A stretch of 46,271 nucleotides of DNA. Origin: Bacteriovorax stolpii (GTDB lineage Bacteria > Bdellovibrionota > Bacteriovoracia > Bacteriovoracales > Bacteriovoracaceae). The DNA lies in NCBI GenBank assembly GCA_945905815.1, contig CAMDQH010000019.1, positions 1 through 46,271 on the forward strand, read 5' to 3'. Below are positions 34,631 to 43,200 of this stretch, in pieces. Under the pieces are notes generated by a model. It ran no database searches. It was not told where the DNA came from and saw only the letters and a program-made list of their open reading frames with translations. The position numbers and the translations under genes were made by a program. Positions within the stretch are counted from its first letter, which is position 1. Every line of letters starts with the position of its first letter.

Positions 34631-35482
34631 ATGTGGATCGTTGTCGACAGTGGCTCAACTAAAGCTGATTGGATTTTAGTTGATGGCAACAGGAAGCAAA
34701 CTGCTGTAAGCACCATGGGCTTTAACCCCTACTTTCATTCACCAGAAAAAGTTTTCTCTGAACTCTCCAAAAAAACTTTCACCGACATTATTCCCATTCA
34801 TAACGTAAAAAATGTTTATTACTACGGTGCCGGATGCCCTGATGAAAATTACCGCACGCGGATGAAAGAAGGCCTAAGCAAAGTTTTTACAAACGCTACA
34901 ATTGAAGTCAATCATGACCTACTAGGTGCTGCCCGGGCCACCTGCGGAAGACAACCTGGAATTTGCGGCATTATGGGAACAGGATCAAACTCATGTTCCT
35001 ACGATGGACAATTCATAACAGACAACATAACAGCACTCGCCCATGTTTTAGGCGACGAAGGCGGGGGTGTTCAACTAGGACGCCTCTTACTTCAGTCCTA
35101 CTTCTACCGTGAATTACCCAAGGATCTTGAGAGCGAATTTGAGAAGGCGTACCCTGAAGGAAAAGACGCCATCATTCACCGTGTATATGGTGAAGGCCAA
35201 AACGTCCACATTGCAAGTTTTGCAGAGTTTCTCATACGCCATAAGTCTCATCCTGCCGCCAGAAAACTCATAGATCAGGCTTTCCATGATTTTGCTAAAC
35301 GCCACTTAAAAAAATATGAGAATTGGCAGAACTTGGAGATAAACCTAGTAGGATCTATTGCTGGACTTTTGACTGATGAACTACGAGAAGTATTTGCCCA
35401 GGAAGGTCTCAAACTTGGCAAAGTTATTCGTAAGCCAATTGATAAGCTGGTCGAATATCACTTGCCAGGCAATCGGTTATAG
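34631..35482 (+). CDS. BadF/BadG-family kinase, likely N-acetylglucosamine kinase
   Basis: The 283-residue protein has the actin-like ATPase motifs of the BadF/BadG/BcrA group. These are VDSGSTKADW (phosphate 1), GTGSNS (phosphate 2/adenosine) and GDEGGG. Stand-alone members of this size phosphorylate N-acetylglucosamine or glucosamine in the cytoplasm. AAGGA precedes the ATG, and the gene lies 20 bases after the permease, so the pair would import and trap the sugar. The last 25 bases overlap the 3' end of the convergent cupin gene. Confidence 0.88.
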   Translation: MWIVVDSGSTKADWILVDGNRKQTAVSTMGFNPYFHSPEKVFSELSKKTFTDIIPIHNVKNVYYYGAGCPDENYRTRMKEGLSKVFTNATIEVNHDLLGAARATCGRQPGICGIMGTGSNSCSYDGQFITDNITALAHVLGDEGGGVQLGRLLLQSYFYRELPKDLESEFEKAYPEGKDAIIHRVYGEGQNVHIASFAEFLIRHKSHPAARKLIDQAFHDFAKRHLKKYENWQNLEINLVGSIAGLLTDELREVFAQEGLKLGKVIRKPIDKLVEYHLPGNRL

Positions 35483-35817
35483 TCATCCTGATAGCGCTTA
35501 ATATCATCCTCGCCCAAATAACTACCAAGCTGCACTTCAACTAATATAAGATCTTCGGTTCCAAGATTCTGCAGACGATGAATGCTGCCTTTAGGAATAT
35601 AGATATACCCATCAGGACCCATTTTAATTTCTTTATCATCCAAAGTAACCAGGGCCTCACCTTGAACCACCACCCAGTGTTCTGCACGGTGCTCATGGCT
35701 TTGAAGAGATAACCTGGCGCCAGGGTTTACAAGAATTTTTTTAACCTTGTATCCGGGCTCTTCAAGCGCGTTAAAATAGGTTCCCCAAGGTCTTTCAAAT
35801 AATTTTTCATTTTTCAT
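35458..35817 (-). CDS. stand-alone cupin, C-terminal domain of type II phosphomannose isomerase
   Basis: The 119-residue protein matches the cupin half of bifunctional ManC/AlgA-type enzymes without the guanylyltransferase half. Visible motifs are RPWGTYFNAL, PGARLSLQSHEHRAEHWVVV with the metal-binding His residues, IYIPKGSIHRL, and EVQLGSYLGEDDIKRYQDDY. It probably isomerises mannose 6-phosphate and fructose 6-phosphate, or acts as a small sugar-binding cupin. The complete metal site suggests activity. It overlaps the kinase gene tail-to-tail by 25 bases. Confidence 0.9.
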   Translation of the reverse strand: MKNEKLFERPWGTYFNALEEPGYKVKKILVNPGARLSLQSHEHRAEHWVVVQGEALVTLDDKEIKMGPDGYIYIPKGSIHRLQNLGTEDLILVEVQLGSYLGEDDIKRYQDDYNRLPGK

Positions 35818-35901
35818 TTCTAGAGTTTAGCATGGGCAACTTTTTGCGACAGGCCAGGTAGGTATTTTTTTACTAATCTAATTTAACGACCTAAGACAAC
35901 G

Positions 35902-36015
35902 CTAGTTTGGCAAAATTGACAGGATGAGAAGCTGGATATACCCGGCAGCTACAAGAATAATGATCCGATCAAGCATAACCACAAACATAATAGCGCCAAA
36001 TTCTTCATAACCCAT
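35902..36015 (-). CDS. possible 37-residue single-span membrane protein
   Basis: From the ATG at 36015 the frame encodes MGYEEFGA and then a long hydrophobic helix ending LILSILPN. Codon choice looks coding-like and the frame points the same way as the cupin gene, 84 bases downstream. No ribosome-binding site is visible. A longer frame reaching 36225 was rejected because it crosses a terminator and another small gene. Confidence 0.3.
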   Translation of the reverse strand: MGYEEFGAIMFVVMLDRIIILVAAGYIQLLILSILPN

Positions 36016-36073
36016 TTTTATGAGAGTGAAACCAAAACAAGATAAGCGCGCCGCGTCTACCAACAGGTATAGG

Positions 36074-36100
36074 AAAAAAAAGGCCGGGACAAGCCCGACC
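36074..36100 (-). terminator. terminator of the Lys-rich small gene
   Basis: On the minus strand GGTCGGG (36100-36094) and CCCGGCC (36088-36082) form a stem with one G-T pair, followed by eight T residues. It lies 18 bases after the stop codon of the small gene. Confidence 0.85.
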
Positions 36101-36118
36101 TCTATAGAAACAAATAAC

Positions 36119-36232
36119 TTATTTAACTTTGTTTTTGTTCTTCTCTTTCTTCTTGTCTTGCTTCTCTTTAGTTGTGAGTTTAGCTTTGCCTTTAATTTTA
36201 CCTTTGTCTTGTCCACCTTCTCCACGGGCCAT
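36119..36232 (-). CDS. 37-residue Lys-rich small protein
   Basis: The frame encodes a 37-residue, strongly basic protein: 14 lysines, starting MARGEGGQDKGKIKGKAK and ending NKNKVK. AAAGGAG lies before the ATG at 36232 with good spacing, and a strong terminator follows the stop. That makes this a genuine short gene that a length filter would miss. Its composition suggests binding to nucleic acid, ribosome or acidic polymer. I know no named family for it. A TATAAT at 36295-36290 could be the -10 element of its promoter; the -35 is weak. Confidence 0.75.
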   Translation of the reverse strand: MARGEGGQDKGKIKGKAKLTTKEKQDKKKEKNKNKVK

Positions 36233-36303
36233 TTGAATCTCCTTTAAAATGTTTTCGGTCACAAATACATTTTAACATGATTTTACGAGATTATAAAAGC
36301 TAG

Positions 36304-36423
36304 TTATTTGCAGTTAGTATCAAGAAACTCGATTAATGAATTGGCCGGACACCAATCTATGCGAAGAAAGCCTGTATCTTTTTCAAGGTTTTGGGGAAAT
36401 TTCTTGGAAAATATACGCCACAT
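36304..36423 (-). CDS. possible 39-residue ORF with protein-like C-terminus
   Basis: The ATG at 36423 opens 39 codons starting MWRIFSKKFPQ and ending IEFLDTNCK. The second half, RIDWCPANSLIEFL, looks like real protein with Trp and two Cys. It could be a small gene or the surviving 3' end of a longer one. A TAGG sits too close to the ATG to be a good ribosome-binding site. It runs antisense to the promoter candidate of the large secreted protein gene. Confidence 0.3.
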   Translation of the reverse strand: MWRIFSKKFPQNLEKDTGFLRIDWCPANSLIEFLDTNCK

Positions 36424-36432
36424 ACCTATTTA
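36404..36432 (+). promoter_or_regulatory. promoter candidate for the large secreted protein gene
   Basis: TTGGAA (36404-36409), 17 bases, TATTTA (36427-36432). The predicted start near 36439 is the first base of a hairpin (ATGTAATA at 36438-36445, TATTACAT at 36452-36459). A second one follows at 36463-36499. Confidence 0.4.
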
Positions 36433-36437
36433 GTAAA

Positions 36438-36499
36438 ATGTAATAAGAAAATATTACATCGTACAAACCCTTTAGATACACGATCTAGAACGGGTTTGT
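36438..36499. repeat. two consecutive inverted repeats in a leader region
   Basis: ATGTAATA/TATTACAT (loop six) is followed four bases later by ACAAACCC (36463-36470)/GGGTTTGT (36492-36499, loop 21). The second ends 11 bases before the start codon of the secreted protein gene. They may be operators or an mRNA element covering the ribosome-binding site. Confidence 0.5.
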
Positions 36500-36510
36500 T
36501 AGATAGTCTT

Positions 36511-38751
36511 ATGAGAAAATTAAGCCTTTTATTCATCCTAGCTATAGCTGTTCCTTCCTTTGCGGAAGAAATCCCGGGTTCAACTCTACTTTCATACTTC
36601 TCAGGTAGCTGTACTACGAGTGGTCAATGGACTCAGGCCGCAATTGCTGATTCCGCGGCCCTAATCAAAACGTTAAATGCCATGTCGGCCGATCCTGATT
36701 GCGCCACTGCTTCAGGAGCAATTTCACAGTTAAATAATTTAAGTTCTCAAGTTGCGATATATGATAAAATAAATTCTACCAAAAATTTAATTGCCACATA
36801 CAATGCTGAAGAACAGGAACTTCTGATTCAGTTAACAATGACGAATGATTCTGTAGTTATACGTGAGATCAACTCTGCTCTTCGCACCCTACAAATCCAA
36901 CGTGCGAAACTTCTTAATTCAGATACCACTGCCTCACAAATGACAGGCACAGATAAAGTAACGGTTCTGGGTCAAATCGCTCAAAGTGCAAACTCTTCTT
37001 TTCAACAAATTACTTCCAATGAAAAATGTCTGAATAAAAATCCCACTTTACTTACCTCTGCTACGTCGATTGTGGCAGGTGTGGGCTCCGCAGTAACAAT
37101 GATCAATCCTGCTATTGGGATAGCCATGACTGCTGGTTCAACTTTTATCAATGTTGCAATGGAAGGAATTAAGAATTCCAGACGGGCCCACAGAATTAAA
37201 AATATTGCCGATAGCACAGTAACCTTTGAAGCCTATAGTTGTGCACTTGAATCGATGTCAGATCGTTGGTGCCAAATGACTGATGCTGAGGCATTTTTAA
37301 AATTCAAGGCAGAACACCGCCGGGATACCCAAACGAAACCAGGTCTGGCCCAAGCAATTTCTCTTAATGATCGAGAGATTCCTGTGGTTTTGGACTGGTT
37401 GAATAAAATCAGAAACGGTGTGGCCCCAAGGACCACCGCTGATGCCAGTAGAAGACAAGCAGTTTTAACTCGTGAATTATTTGCTCGTTCCCGATCTGAT
37501 TATGGTCAGAGCTTAATTGAGCAGAGTCGTAAAACTTATGACTCTATGGCCGGTAAACCGGATGACCAACAATGGAAATTTCTCCGTACTGTAGTAGCTT
37601 CGCTGGCCCCAGATGGTGACGCTGCCCCTAGTGGTTCAGGAGTCAGAGATCCTTTAAATGATATTTATGCTCCGAAGTTTGCTGCATACAATTTAGTTGG
37701 CATGAAAGAAAATGACCCCGAAATAATATGCAATGGTAATATCTGTAAATTCGATACTTGGAATAAGCCTGCTTCCTTGAACCCTACTCTTGACACAGTT
37801 AAAGTTAAATTTCTTGAGTGGATCGGCCGAGCTACTGAACTAGTCAACCGTGAGTTGACTGAAGTGCAGCAGCCAGATCCTCTAAACACACTCTCAAGTG
37901 GAAATATGGAGGCAGAACCGTGGATGATCACACCACTTGATGCTTTCCAAACCATTGCTGATTTTCTGGAAAACAACCCCCCAGGCGAGCGTCAAGGTGA
38001 CTTTAGAAAACTTTATGAAGATACTTTGGCCAAATTAAGAACCATTCATGATGTCGCTACAGTGGCCATAGCAACCGGTCAAATGGTGACTCCTCCAAAT
38101 TGCGAGCCTGCTGTTTGTAACGGAGATATTTGTGCTGCGCCAGTTTGTATTTCGGATTTAAGCCCAATTGAACATATCTATGATACCGCTCAACTTAAAT
38201 ATGGAATTGTAGTTCTTCAATCACGTCTTGAATTAATCGTGCGTCTTTCCTTACTTGAATACATTAAAAATAGTTCCGAGGAAGATCAGGTTCTAGTTGC
38301 CCAACTGTTGGCCTCTGATCGTTTTTATCAAACCATCAGTAATATGAATGGCACGGCAAGTTTTGCTAAATTGAACAGAGATATTATCAAAGGCAAGGCC
38401 TACACTATGGAGAACCTTTCAAGCTTCATGGACATCTTTGGAAAAAATATCAATCGCTCACTTCGCACACTCAATCAGGAAGAACTTAAAGCTAAGCCTG
38501 ATGTCGCAAAAGCCAAACGTGATATGCGAACGTCCATGTGTTTTTTAATTCTTGGTGCAGAAAATGTTGAGAAGTGGATTGATATTGAACTCTGCAACGG
38601 ACTAAAAATGGAAGCGATGGAGCCAGGCGGTCCTCAATCTGTGACAATTCAAGCTTCAACTTTTGGAAAAGACTTAGGACAGAGGGCCTGTACTTCAAGA
38701 GAATTCTTTAGACAGAGTGACATCTATCAAAAATGGGGCATTAAGAATTAA
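36511..38751 (+). CDS. large secreted protein with hydrophobic hairpin, unknown function
   Basis: I start at the ATG at 36511 (746 residues) because it opens a clean signal peptide (about 1-18, ending SFA). A 40-codon extension upstream would bury that signal. The mature protein is mostly helical: coiled-coil-like stretches at about 75-165, then a Gly/Ala-rich hydrophobic segment at about 180-222 (TSIVAGVGSAVTMINPAIGI and onward) that could enter a membrane as a hairpin. A long helical remainder follows, including a Cys cluster (CEPAVCNGDICAAPVC). Helical arms flanking a hydrophobic hairpin recall alpha-helical pore formers, but I do not recognise the family and the analogy is weak. Confidence 0.75.
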   Translation: MRKLSLLFILAIAVPSFAEEIPGSTLLSYFSGSCTTSGQWTQAAIADSAALIKTLNAMSADPDCATASGAISQLNNLSSQVAIYDKINSTKNLIATYNAEEQELLIQLTMTNDSVVIREINSALRTLQIQRAKLLNSDTTASQMTGTDKVTVLGQIAQSANSSFQQITSNEKCLNKNPTLLTSATSIVAGVGSAVTMINPAIGIAMTAGSTFINVAMEGIKNSRRAHRIKNIADSTVTFEAYSCALESMSDRWCQMTDAEAFLKFKAEHRRDTQTKPGLAQAISLNDREIPVVLDWLNKIRNGVAPRTTADASRRQAVLTRELFARSRSDYGQSLIEQSRKTYDSMAGKPDDQQWKFLRTVVASLAPDGDAAPSGSGVRDPLNDIYAPKFAAYNLVGMKENDPEIICNGNICKFDTWNKPASLNPTLDTVKVKFLEWIGRATELVNRELTEVQQPDPLNTLSSGNMEAEPWMITPLDAFQTIADFLENNPPGERQGDFRKLYEDTLAKLRTIHDVATVAIATGQMVTPPNCEPAVCNGDICAAPVCISDLSPIEHIYDTAQLKYGIVVLQSRLELIVRLSLLEYIKNSSEEDQVLVAQLLASDRFYQTISNMNGTASFAKLNRDIIKGKAYTMENLSSFMDIFGKNINRSLRTLNQEELKAKPDVAKAKRDMRTSMCFLILGAENVEKWIDIELCNGLKMEAMEPGGPQSVTIQASTFGKDLGQRACTSREFFRQSDIYQKWGIKN

Positions 38752-38865
38752 AATCACTTTAAGATGGCCATGGTTCTCGTAAGCTATTAGATTTGTATTA
38801 TCGTCGCACTTCCAAAATTCAGACTCAAATACTGCTCCTTTTTGATCATAATTAGTAATGCCAAA

Positions 38866-38888
38866 AAGTGTCTAAAACTTAGACACTT
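38866..38888. promoter_or_regulatory. TGTCTAA-type palindrome, operator candidate
   Basis: AAGTGTCTAA, AAC, TTAGACACTT is a perfect 10-bp inverted repeat, 127 bases before the HEIGHH protease gene. A similar GTCTAA, AAA, TTAGAC occurs at 43901-43915 before another secreted-protein gene. Both share GTCTAA, three bases, TTAGACAC on the plus strand. Confidence 0.5.
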
Positions 38889-39015
38889 CCTCTCATAAAT
38901 CACTTTTTACCCATAAAAAAGAAGCAAATTATTCCACTTCGCTTTCGTCGGCTTTTTCTCTCCTTCGGAATTTCCGAAAGGTTTTCATATCCAATGAATA
39001 CCAGGAGAAGAAAAA

Positions 39016-40275
39016 GTGAAATTTCTTTTAATCGCAATAATGAGTTTATCGCCAATCATACATAGTTATGCTTGTGGCAATGGACCTGGTGATGGTTACT
39101 TACCAAAAAACAATCTCTATATCCCTGATGGCCATGGTTTGATTCAGGGAATAGAAAAAGCTGAATTCGATACTGTCTTAGATCAAGTCTCCACTATCTA
39201 TTCATCCGAGATATCTCGCTTCGGCGGAACATTAAAGATCATTCGTAAGTGGACGGACGGAACAGTGAACGCTTTGGCACGCCGTGAAGGTAGTAATTTT
39301 GTAATTGAGATGTTTGGAGGTCTCGCCCGCCATAGTGCCATTACAAAAGATGCCTTTACTCTGGTGGCCTGTCACGAAATCGGGCACCATATCGGTGGGG
39401 CCCCGGTTTATAACGATGCCAGCATGGGCTGGGCCAGTACAGAAGGTCAGTCGGATTATTTTGCGACGGCGAAATGTTTAAGAAAAGTTTTTCAAAAAGA
39501 AGATAATCAGCAGATCGTGGAACAGATGAAGATTGACCCTATAGTTCAAAGAGAATGTAATCAGAAACATTCAGATCCAAATGAGCAGGCAATTTGTAAA
39601 AGAATTTCCATGGCCGGTCTATCAGGTGCTTCGATGTTTGCCGTGATTCAGAATCAACCTATGCCAAAGTTTGATACGCCTGATCCAGCGGTCGTCGGTC
39701 AAACTTATGAATCACATCCGCAATACCAGTGCCGCCTGGACACCTATTTTAACGGAGCTGTTTGTGATGTATCAGAAGATATTGATTTTAGTTCCACAGA
39801 TCCCCAAATCGGTGCCTGTAATCAAGCGGCAAATAAAAACTACGGATTCAGGCCTTTGTGCTGGTATAAACCAAATGGGGGTGGGAATCCTAATCCAACA
39901 CCTGACCCAAGCCCAGCTCCTGCTGGAATGGCCCAAACCCCTAACGTTAACGGACAGACAAGCATAACTGTTAACAATCCCAATACGACGATTCCAATTC
40001 AGATTGATGTGTCTAATATTTTAGGCGCGACAGGATTTGCTTTTGAAATCTCAAAACCAAATCAGGTTTTTTCAAATCCAAATGGGAGTGTTCCCGACCA
40101 GTCCAATGGTTTGATTCTTGAGCAGTATCAGTCCAAGAAAGGCACTTATACCCTTCTGCCTGCCAAGCACCTACCAGGCTGGGGCGTATATCAAATTCGG
40201 GTGATCGCCCTGGATACTCAGACAAACGCAGTTTCTAAAAATTCCAATTCATTTATATTAAACTTGAAGCGCTAA
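39016..40275 (+). CDS. secreted zinc metalloprotease (HEIGHH) with C-terminal beta domain
   Basis: The 419-residue protein has a signal peptide (about 1-19). The catalytic domain carries HEIGHH (120-125) and E143 in EGQSDYFA as the likely third zinc ligand. A Cys-rich part continues to about 285. A Pro/Gly/Asn linker (PNGGGNPNPTPDPSPAPAG) then leads to a C-terminal domain of about 110 residues with an Ig-like strand pattern, a probable substrate- or cell-binding module. This is the third HExxH-type secreted protein in the window. GGAGAAG precedes the ATG. The family assignment is general (gluzincin); substrate unknown. Confidence 0.85.
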   Translation: MKFLLIAIMSLSPIIHSYACGNGPGDGYLPKNNLYIPDGHGLIQGIEKAEFDTVLDQVSTIYSSEISRFGGTLKIIRKWTDGTVNALARREGSNFVIEMFGGLARHSAITKDAFTLVACHEIGHHIGGAPVYNDASMGWASTEGQSDYFATAKCLRKVFQKEDNQQIVEQMKIDPIVQRECNQKHSDPNEQAICKRISMAGLSGASMFAVIQNQPMPKFDTPDPAVVGQTYESHPQYQCRLDTYFNGAVCDVSEDIDFSSTDPQIGACNQAANKNYGFRPLCWYKPNGGGNPNPTPDPSPAPAGMAQTPNVNGQTSITVNNPNTTIPIQIDVSNILGATGFAFEISKPNQVFSNPNGSVPDQSNGLILEQYQSKKGTYTLLPAKHLPGWGVYQIRVIALDTQTNAVSKNSNSFILNLKR

Positions 40276-40297
40276 TTTAGGCCAAACCCAGAGGCCC

Positions 40298-43200
40298 CTA
40301 TTTTATTGGACTATAAAGACGAGGTTTTTTGAAAGTGATCACAATATTTCCCCCGTCACTTTCATTAATGTAATGCACTTGATCCCTATCTATCTCGATC
40401 TTGAAATCACGAATATTTCCCAAGTCAGCTTTAAGATCCTTAATTTTAAAAATTTGCTCACGATAATTATGAACATTAACCACAACGTCTTTAGTGCCTC
40501 CCAAATTCGAAAAACGAATCTTCTGAGCACCAATACCGTCTAAAACCAAAAAAGAATTGTCGTTTACATTTTTTGGCAAGGATAACTGCAAAACAAGCTT
40601 GCCAGCATTAATGTGCCCTGGAACGAAGGGAACCAAATGAGATGAATCAATGAACTGTTTCACATCCGAAAGTTCGCTCGAAGCTAGTAAACGATGTCTC
40701 ATTCCTTGAATAGTATCAAAAACAAATTCAATCTCATTTTTTAAACCTAAGTGAGTTAAATATGTGGCTTCAATTTTTACAAACCTTTCTGCAACTTTTA
40801 AGTCAAAAACAGTCGACTGATTGGGCAAAAGCTCTTCAATCTCTAAAACTTGTCCTTGGATAATGAAAACAAGATTTTTAAGAGAAAAACTTCTACGGTT
40901 GAAAAACTCTAACTTACCAAATCCTAGATATTTAAAATCAAGGTCGGATAAGATGGTACTTAAATGATTGAGTTCTTCTTTAGGTTTATTATCAACATCC
41001 CAAAACCCCCTCATATCATCGGGCATTTCATTATTAAAAGGGTCATTGTATCCAACGGGAACAGGCTGGGCCCAATTATCGTGAGATTGAAAAAAAGCTG
41101 CACCCAAGGCACCTTTGTCTAAAAGATTTTGCCAGTTTTCATAAAGACGATGGATTCTCAAAAACGTTGGTGTCTGTTCAAAGAATGCCACGAAGCCACC
41201 AAACTCACTTGCGTAAAAAGGTATATTTAAACTTTTGATATGATTTACACCATCTTTCCAGTAAACGTCCCCAGAGTCGAGCATGTTGACTCCAAGGATA
41301 TCGACAGGATATTTTATGTAGGTATTGTAAGTAGAGTAAGAAATGGGATACCGATAATAAGGTTCGTCGTGAATTCTCTCCAAACTTTTTGAAATGTTAA
41401 TAATGCTTTTATAATGATCATCATTTATTTCTAACTCGTTTCCGAGGTGATCAAAAAAGAGATAAGGATTTCCGTCTGTCTGGTCAACGTGCTCCTCATA
41501 TCTTTGCATTAACAGTTTGACGCTAGAATCTTTACTCATCTTAATGTTGGACCAAGTTGTCTCATCAGGCTGAGATATAATCAGTAGCTGATTGATTCGT
41601 GCCTGTTCTAACAAGTCTTCGGTGGGACTATGATAAACCCTAATACAGTTTGCTCCGGCCCTTTTTATTTGCCTAAGACCTTCTGAAAGACTTAAGTTAA
41701 TTTTTGAAGTACTAAAAGATGGAATGATACATTTTATCAAAAAGGGATCACCATTTACGAGAAGTTGACCTTGGCGAATTTCTTTGACGGAATTACTAAA
41801 TTTTCTATTTTGCACACAGCTGAAACCATTGACTTCGATCTCAGAGGTCACAAGCTCAGTTCCCCACCCCATATTTCCAACATGCTCAACAATTGTAGTT
41901 TTATCGCTAAGATTACCTTTGTATATGGTCTTTCCATTAACAGAAAGCTTTAAGCTGCGCTCATAATCCTCGACGTCCCCTTCAATATGATTCGTGATAT
42001 TTAAAAGATACTTCCCTTGCTCTATTGATTTTAGCCTCAGAAACATCCGTGAATAGAACGGAGGAGCTGTTTCAAATAAAATATATTTTCCAAAGAAGTA
42101 CTTTGGCTCTCCGCAATTATGAAAAACTAAAAAGTCATTCGCTAAAATAACTAAAGCAACAGAGATGGGTCCAAGGATGACGGCATAAAACTTTCTGACA
42201 CTTAATCTTTTCTTATTCGTATTTTCTGAAATACTTTGAGGAACAATAGATGAGTCAACCATATTGCTTCGATTAACTTTGCCCCATTTTTTATTGTTAA
42301 AAACTAGATCAAAAAAACCTAAGGTGCCACTAAAAAGATCAACCACAAGAACGAAAGGATAAAAAAAGATATGTGAATAAAATACTCCAAGAGATGGATA
42401 TTTATAAAGCCTTCTGCCACAGACTAGTACCAGGATTGGCGCCAGAACCATACAAAGATTTACCCAAAACAAGGGTTTAGAATAGGGAAAAGAAATAACC
42501 TGGTAATAAACCTCATGTTGATGAAACTTATAAATATAAACGGATACGAGGCTAATATAAGGGAAGAAAACAAGCACCCCTACAGCGGACTCATATATAA
42601 GATCTTTTATTGAGCTAAATCTTAGAATACCAATACTTACCGAAATGAAAATCGTTAAGCCAAGGCAAAAAGCTTGGACGTTATTGGTATATTGTAAAAA
42701 ATAATAAATACCAACGATATCTAAAAGACCAACAATCATTATTGGCAAAAAATAATATCCACCGTGGAGTAACATTTGAGCTTTTTGTTTTAGACCAACA
42801 TCTAAAGTAAGGATTTTCTTAAAATAATAAAAGAAAGTCTGGTTATGCCCATTGCTCCAGCGCCTCCTCCTTGCAATGTAACTTGAAAGATCAGGGGCAA
42901 CTTCCTCGTAGGAGCCAAAGTATGGATTGTACCCAATTTTCTTGCCCGAAACAATAAGCTCATAGGACAAAAAAGTATCTTCAGTCAATGAGTTTGGAAA
43001 CAACTTATTTTTTAATGCGGAGGCCTTAAAAACGCATGTAGTGCCGGTAAAAAAAGTATTTATTTTTAGTCTTCTATAAAGAGCATTGAATACTTCATTA
43101 CCAATATGGTTTTGAAGTGAATCCCACACTTGAAAGAAAGTTGAAATGGCAAGAGGCCGTCGCACCGACTGTACGACATCGTGTCCTTCATTGCCAGACA

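Noticed and set aside
35902-36225. 107-codon minus-strand ORF
   Set aside because: It runs through a strong terminator and overlaps, in another frame, the better supported lysine-rich gene. Only its C-terminal 37 codons were kept as a weak candidate.
36391-36510. 40-codon N-terminal extension of the large secreted protein
   Set aside because: It would place residues before an evident signal peptide, and it covers the promoter and hairpins.
38695-38877. Minus-strand open frame with protein-like stretch
   Set aside because: No start codon, and about a third is antisense to the end of the large secreted protein gene. It begins at the TTTTAGACAC palindrome, which may be chance. Could be a remnant, but unsupported.
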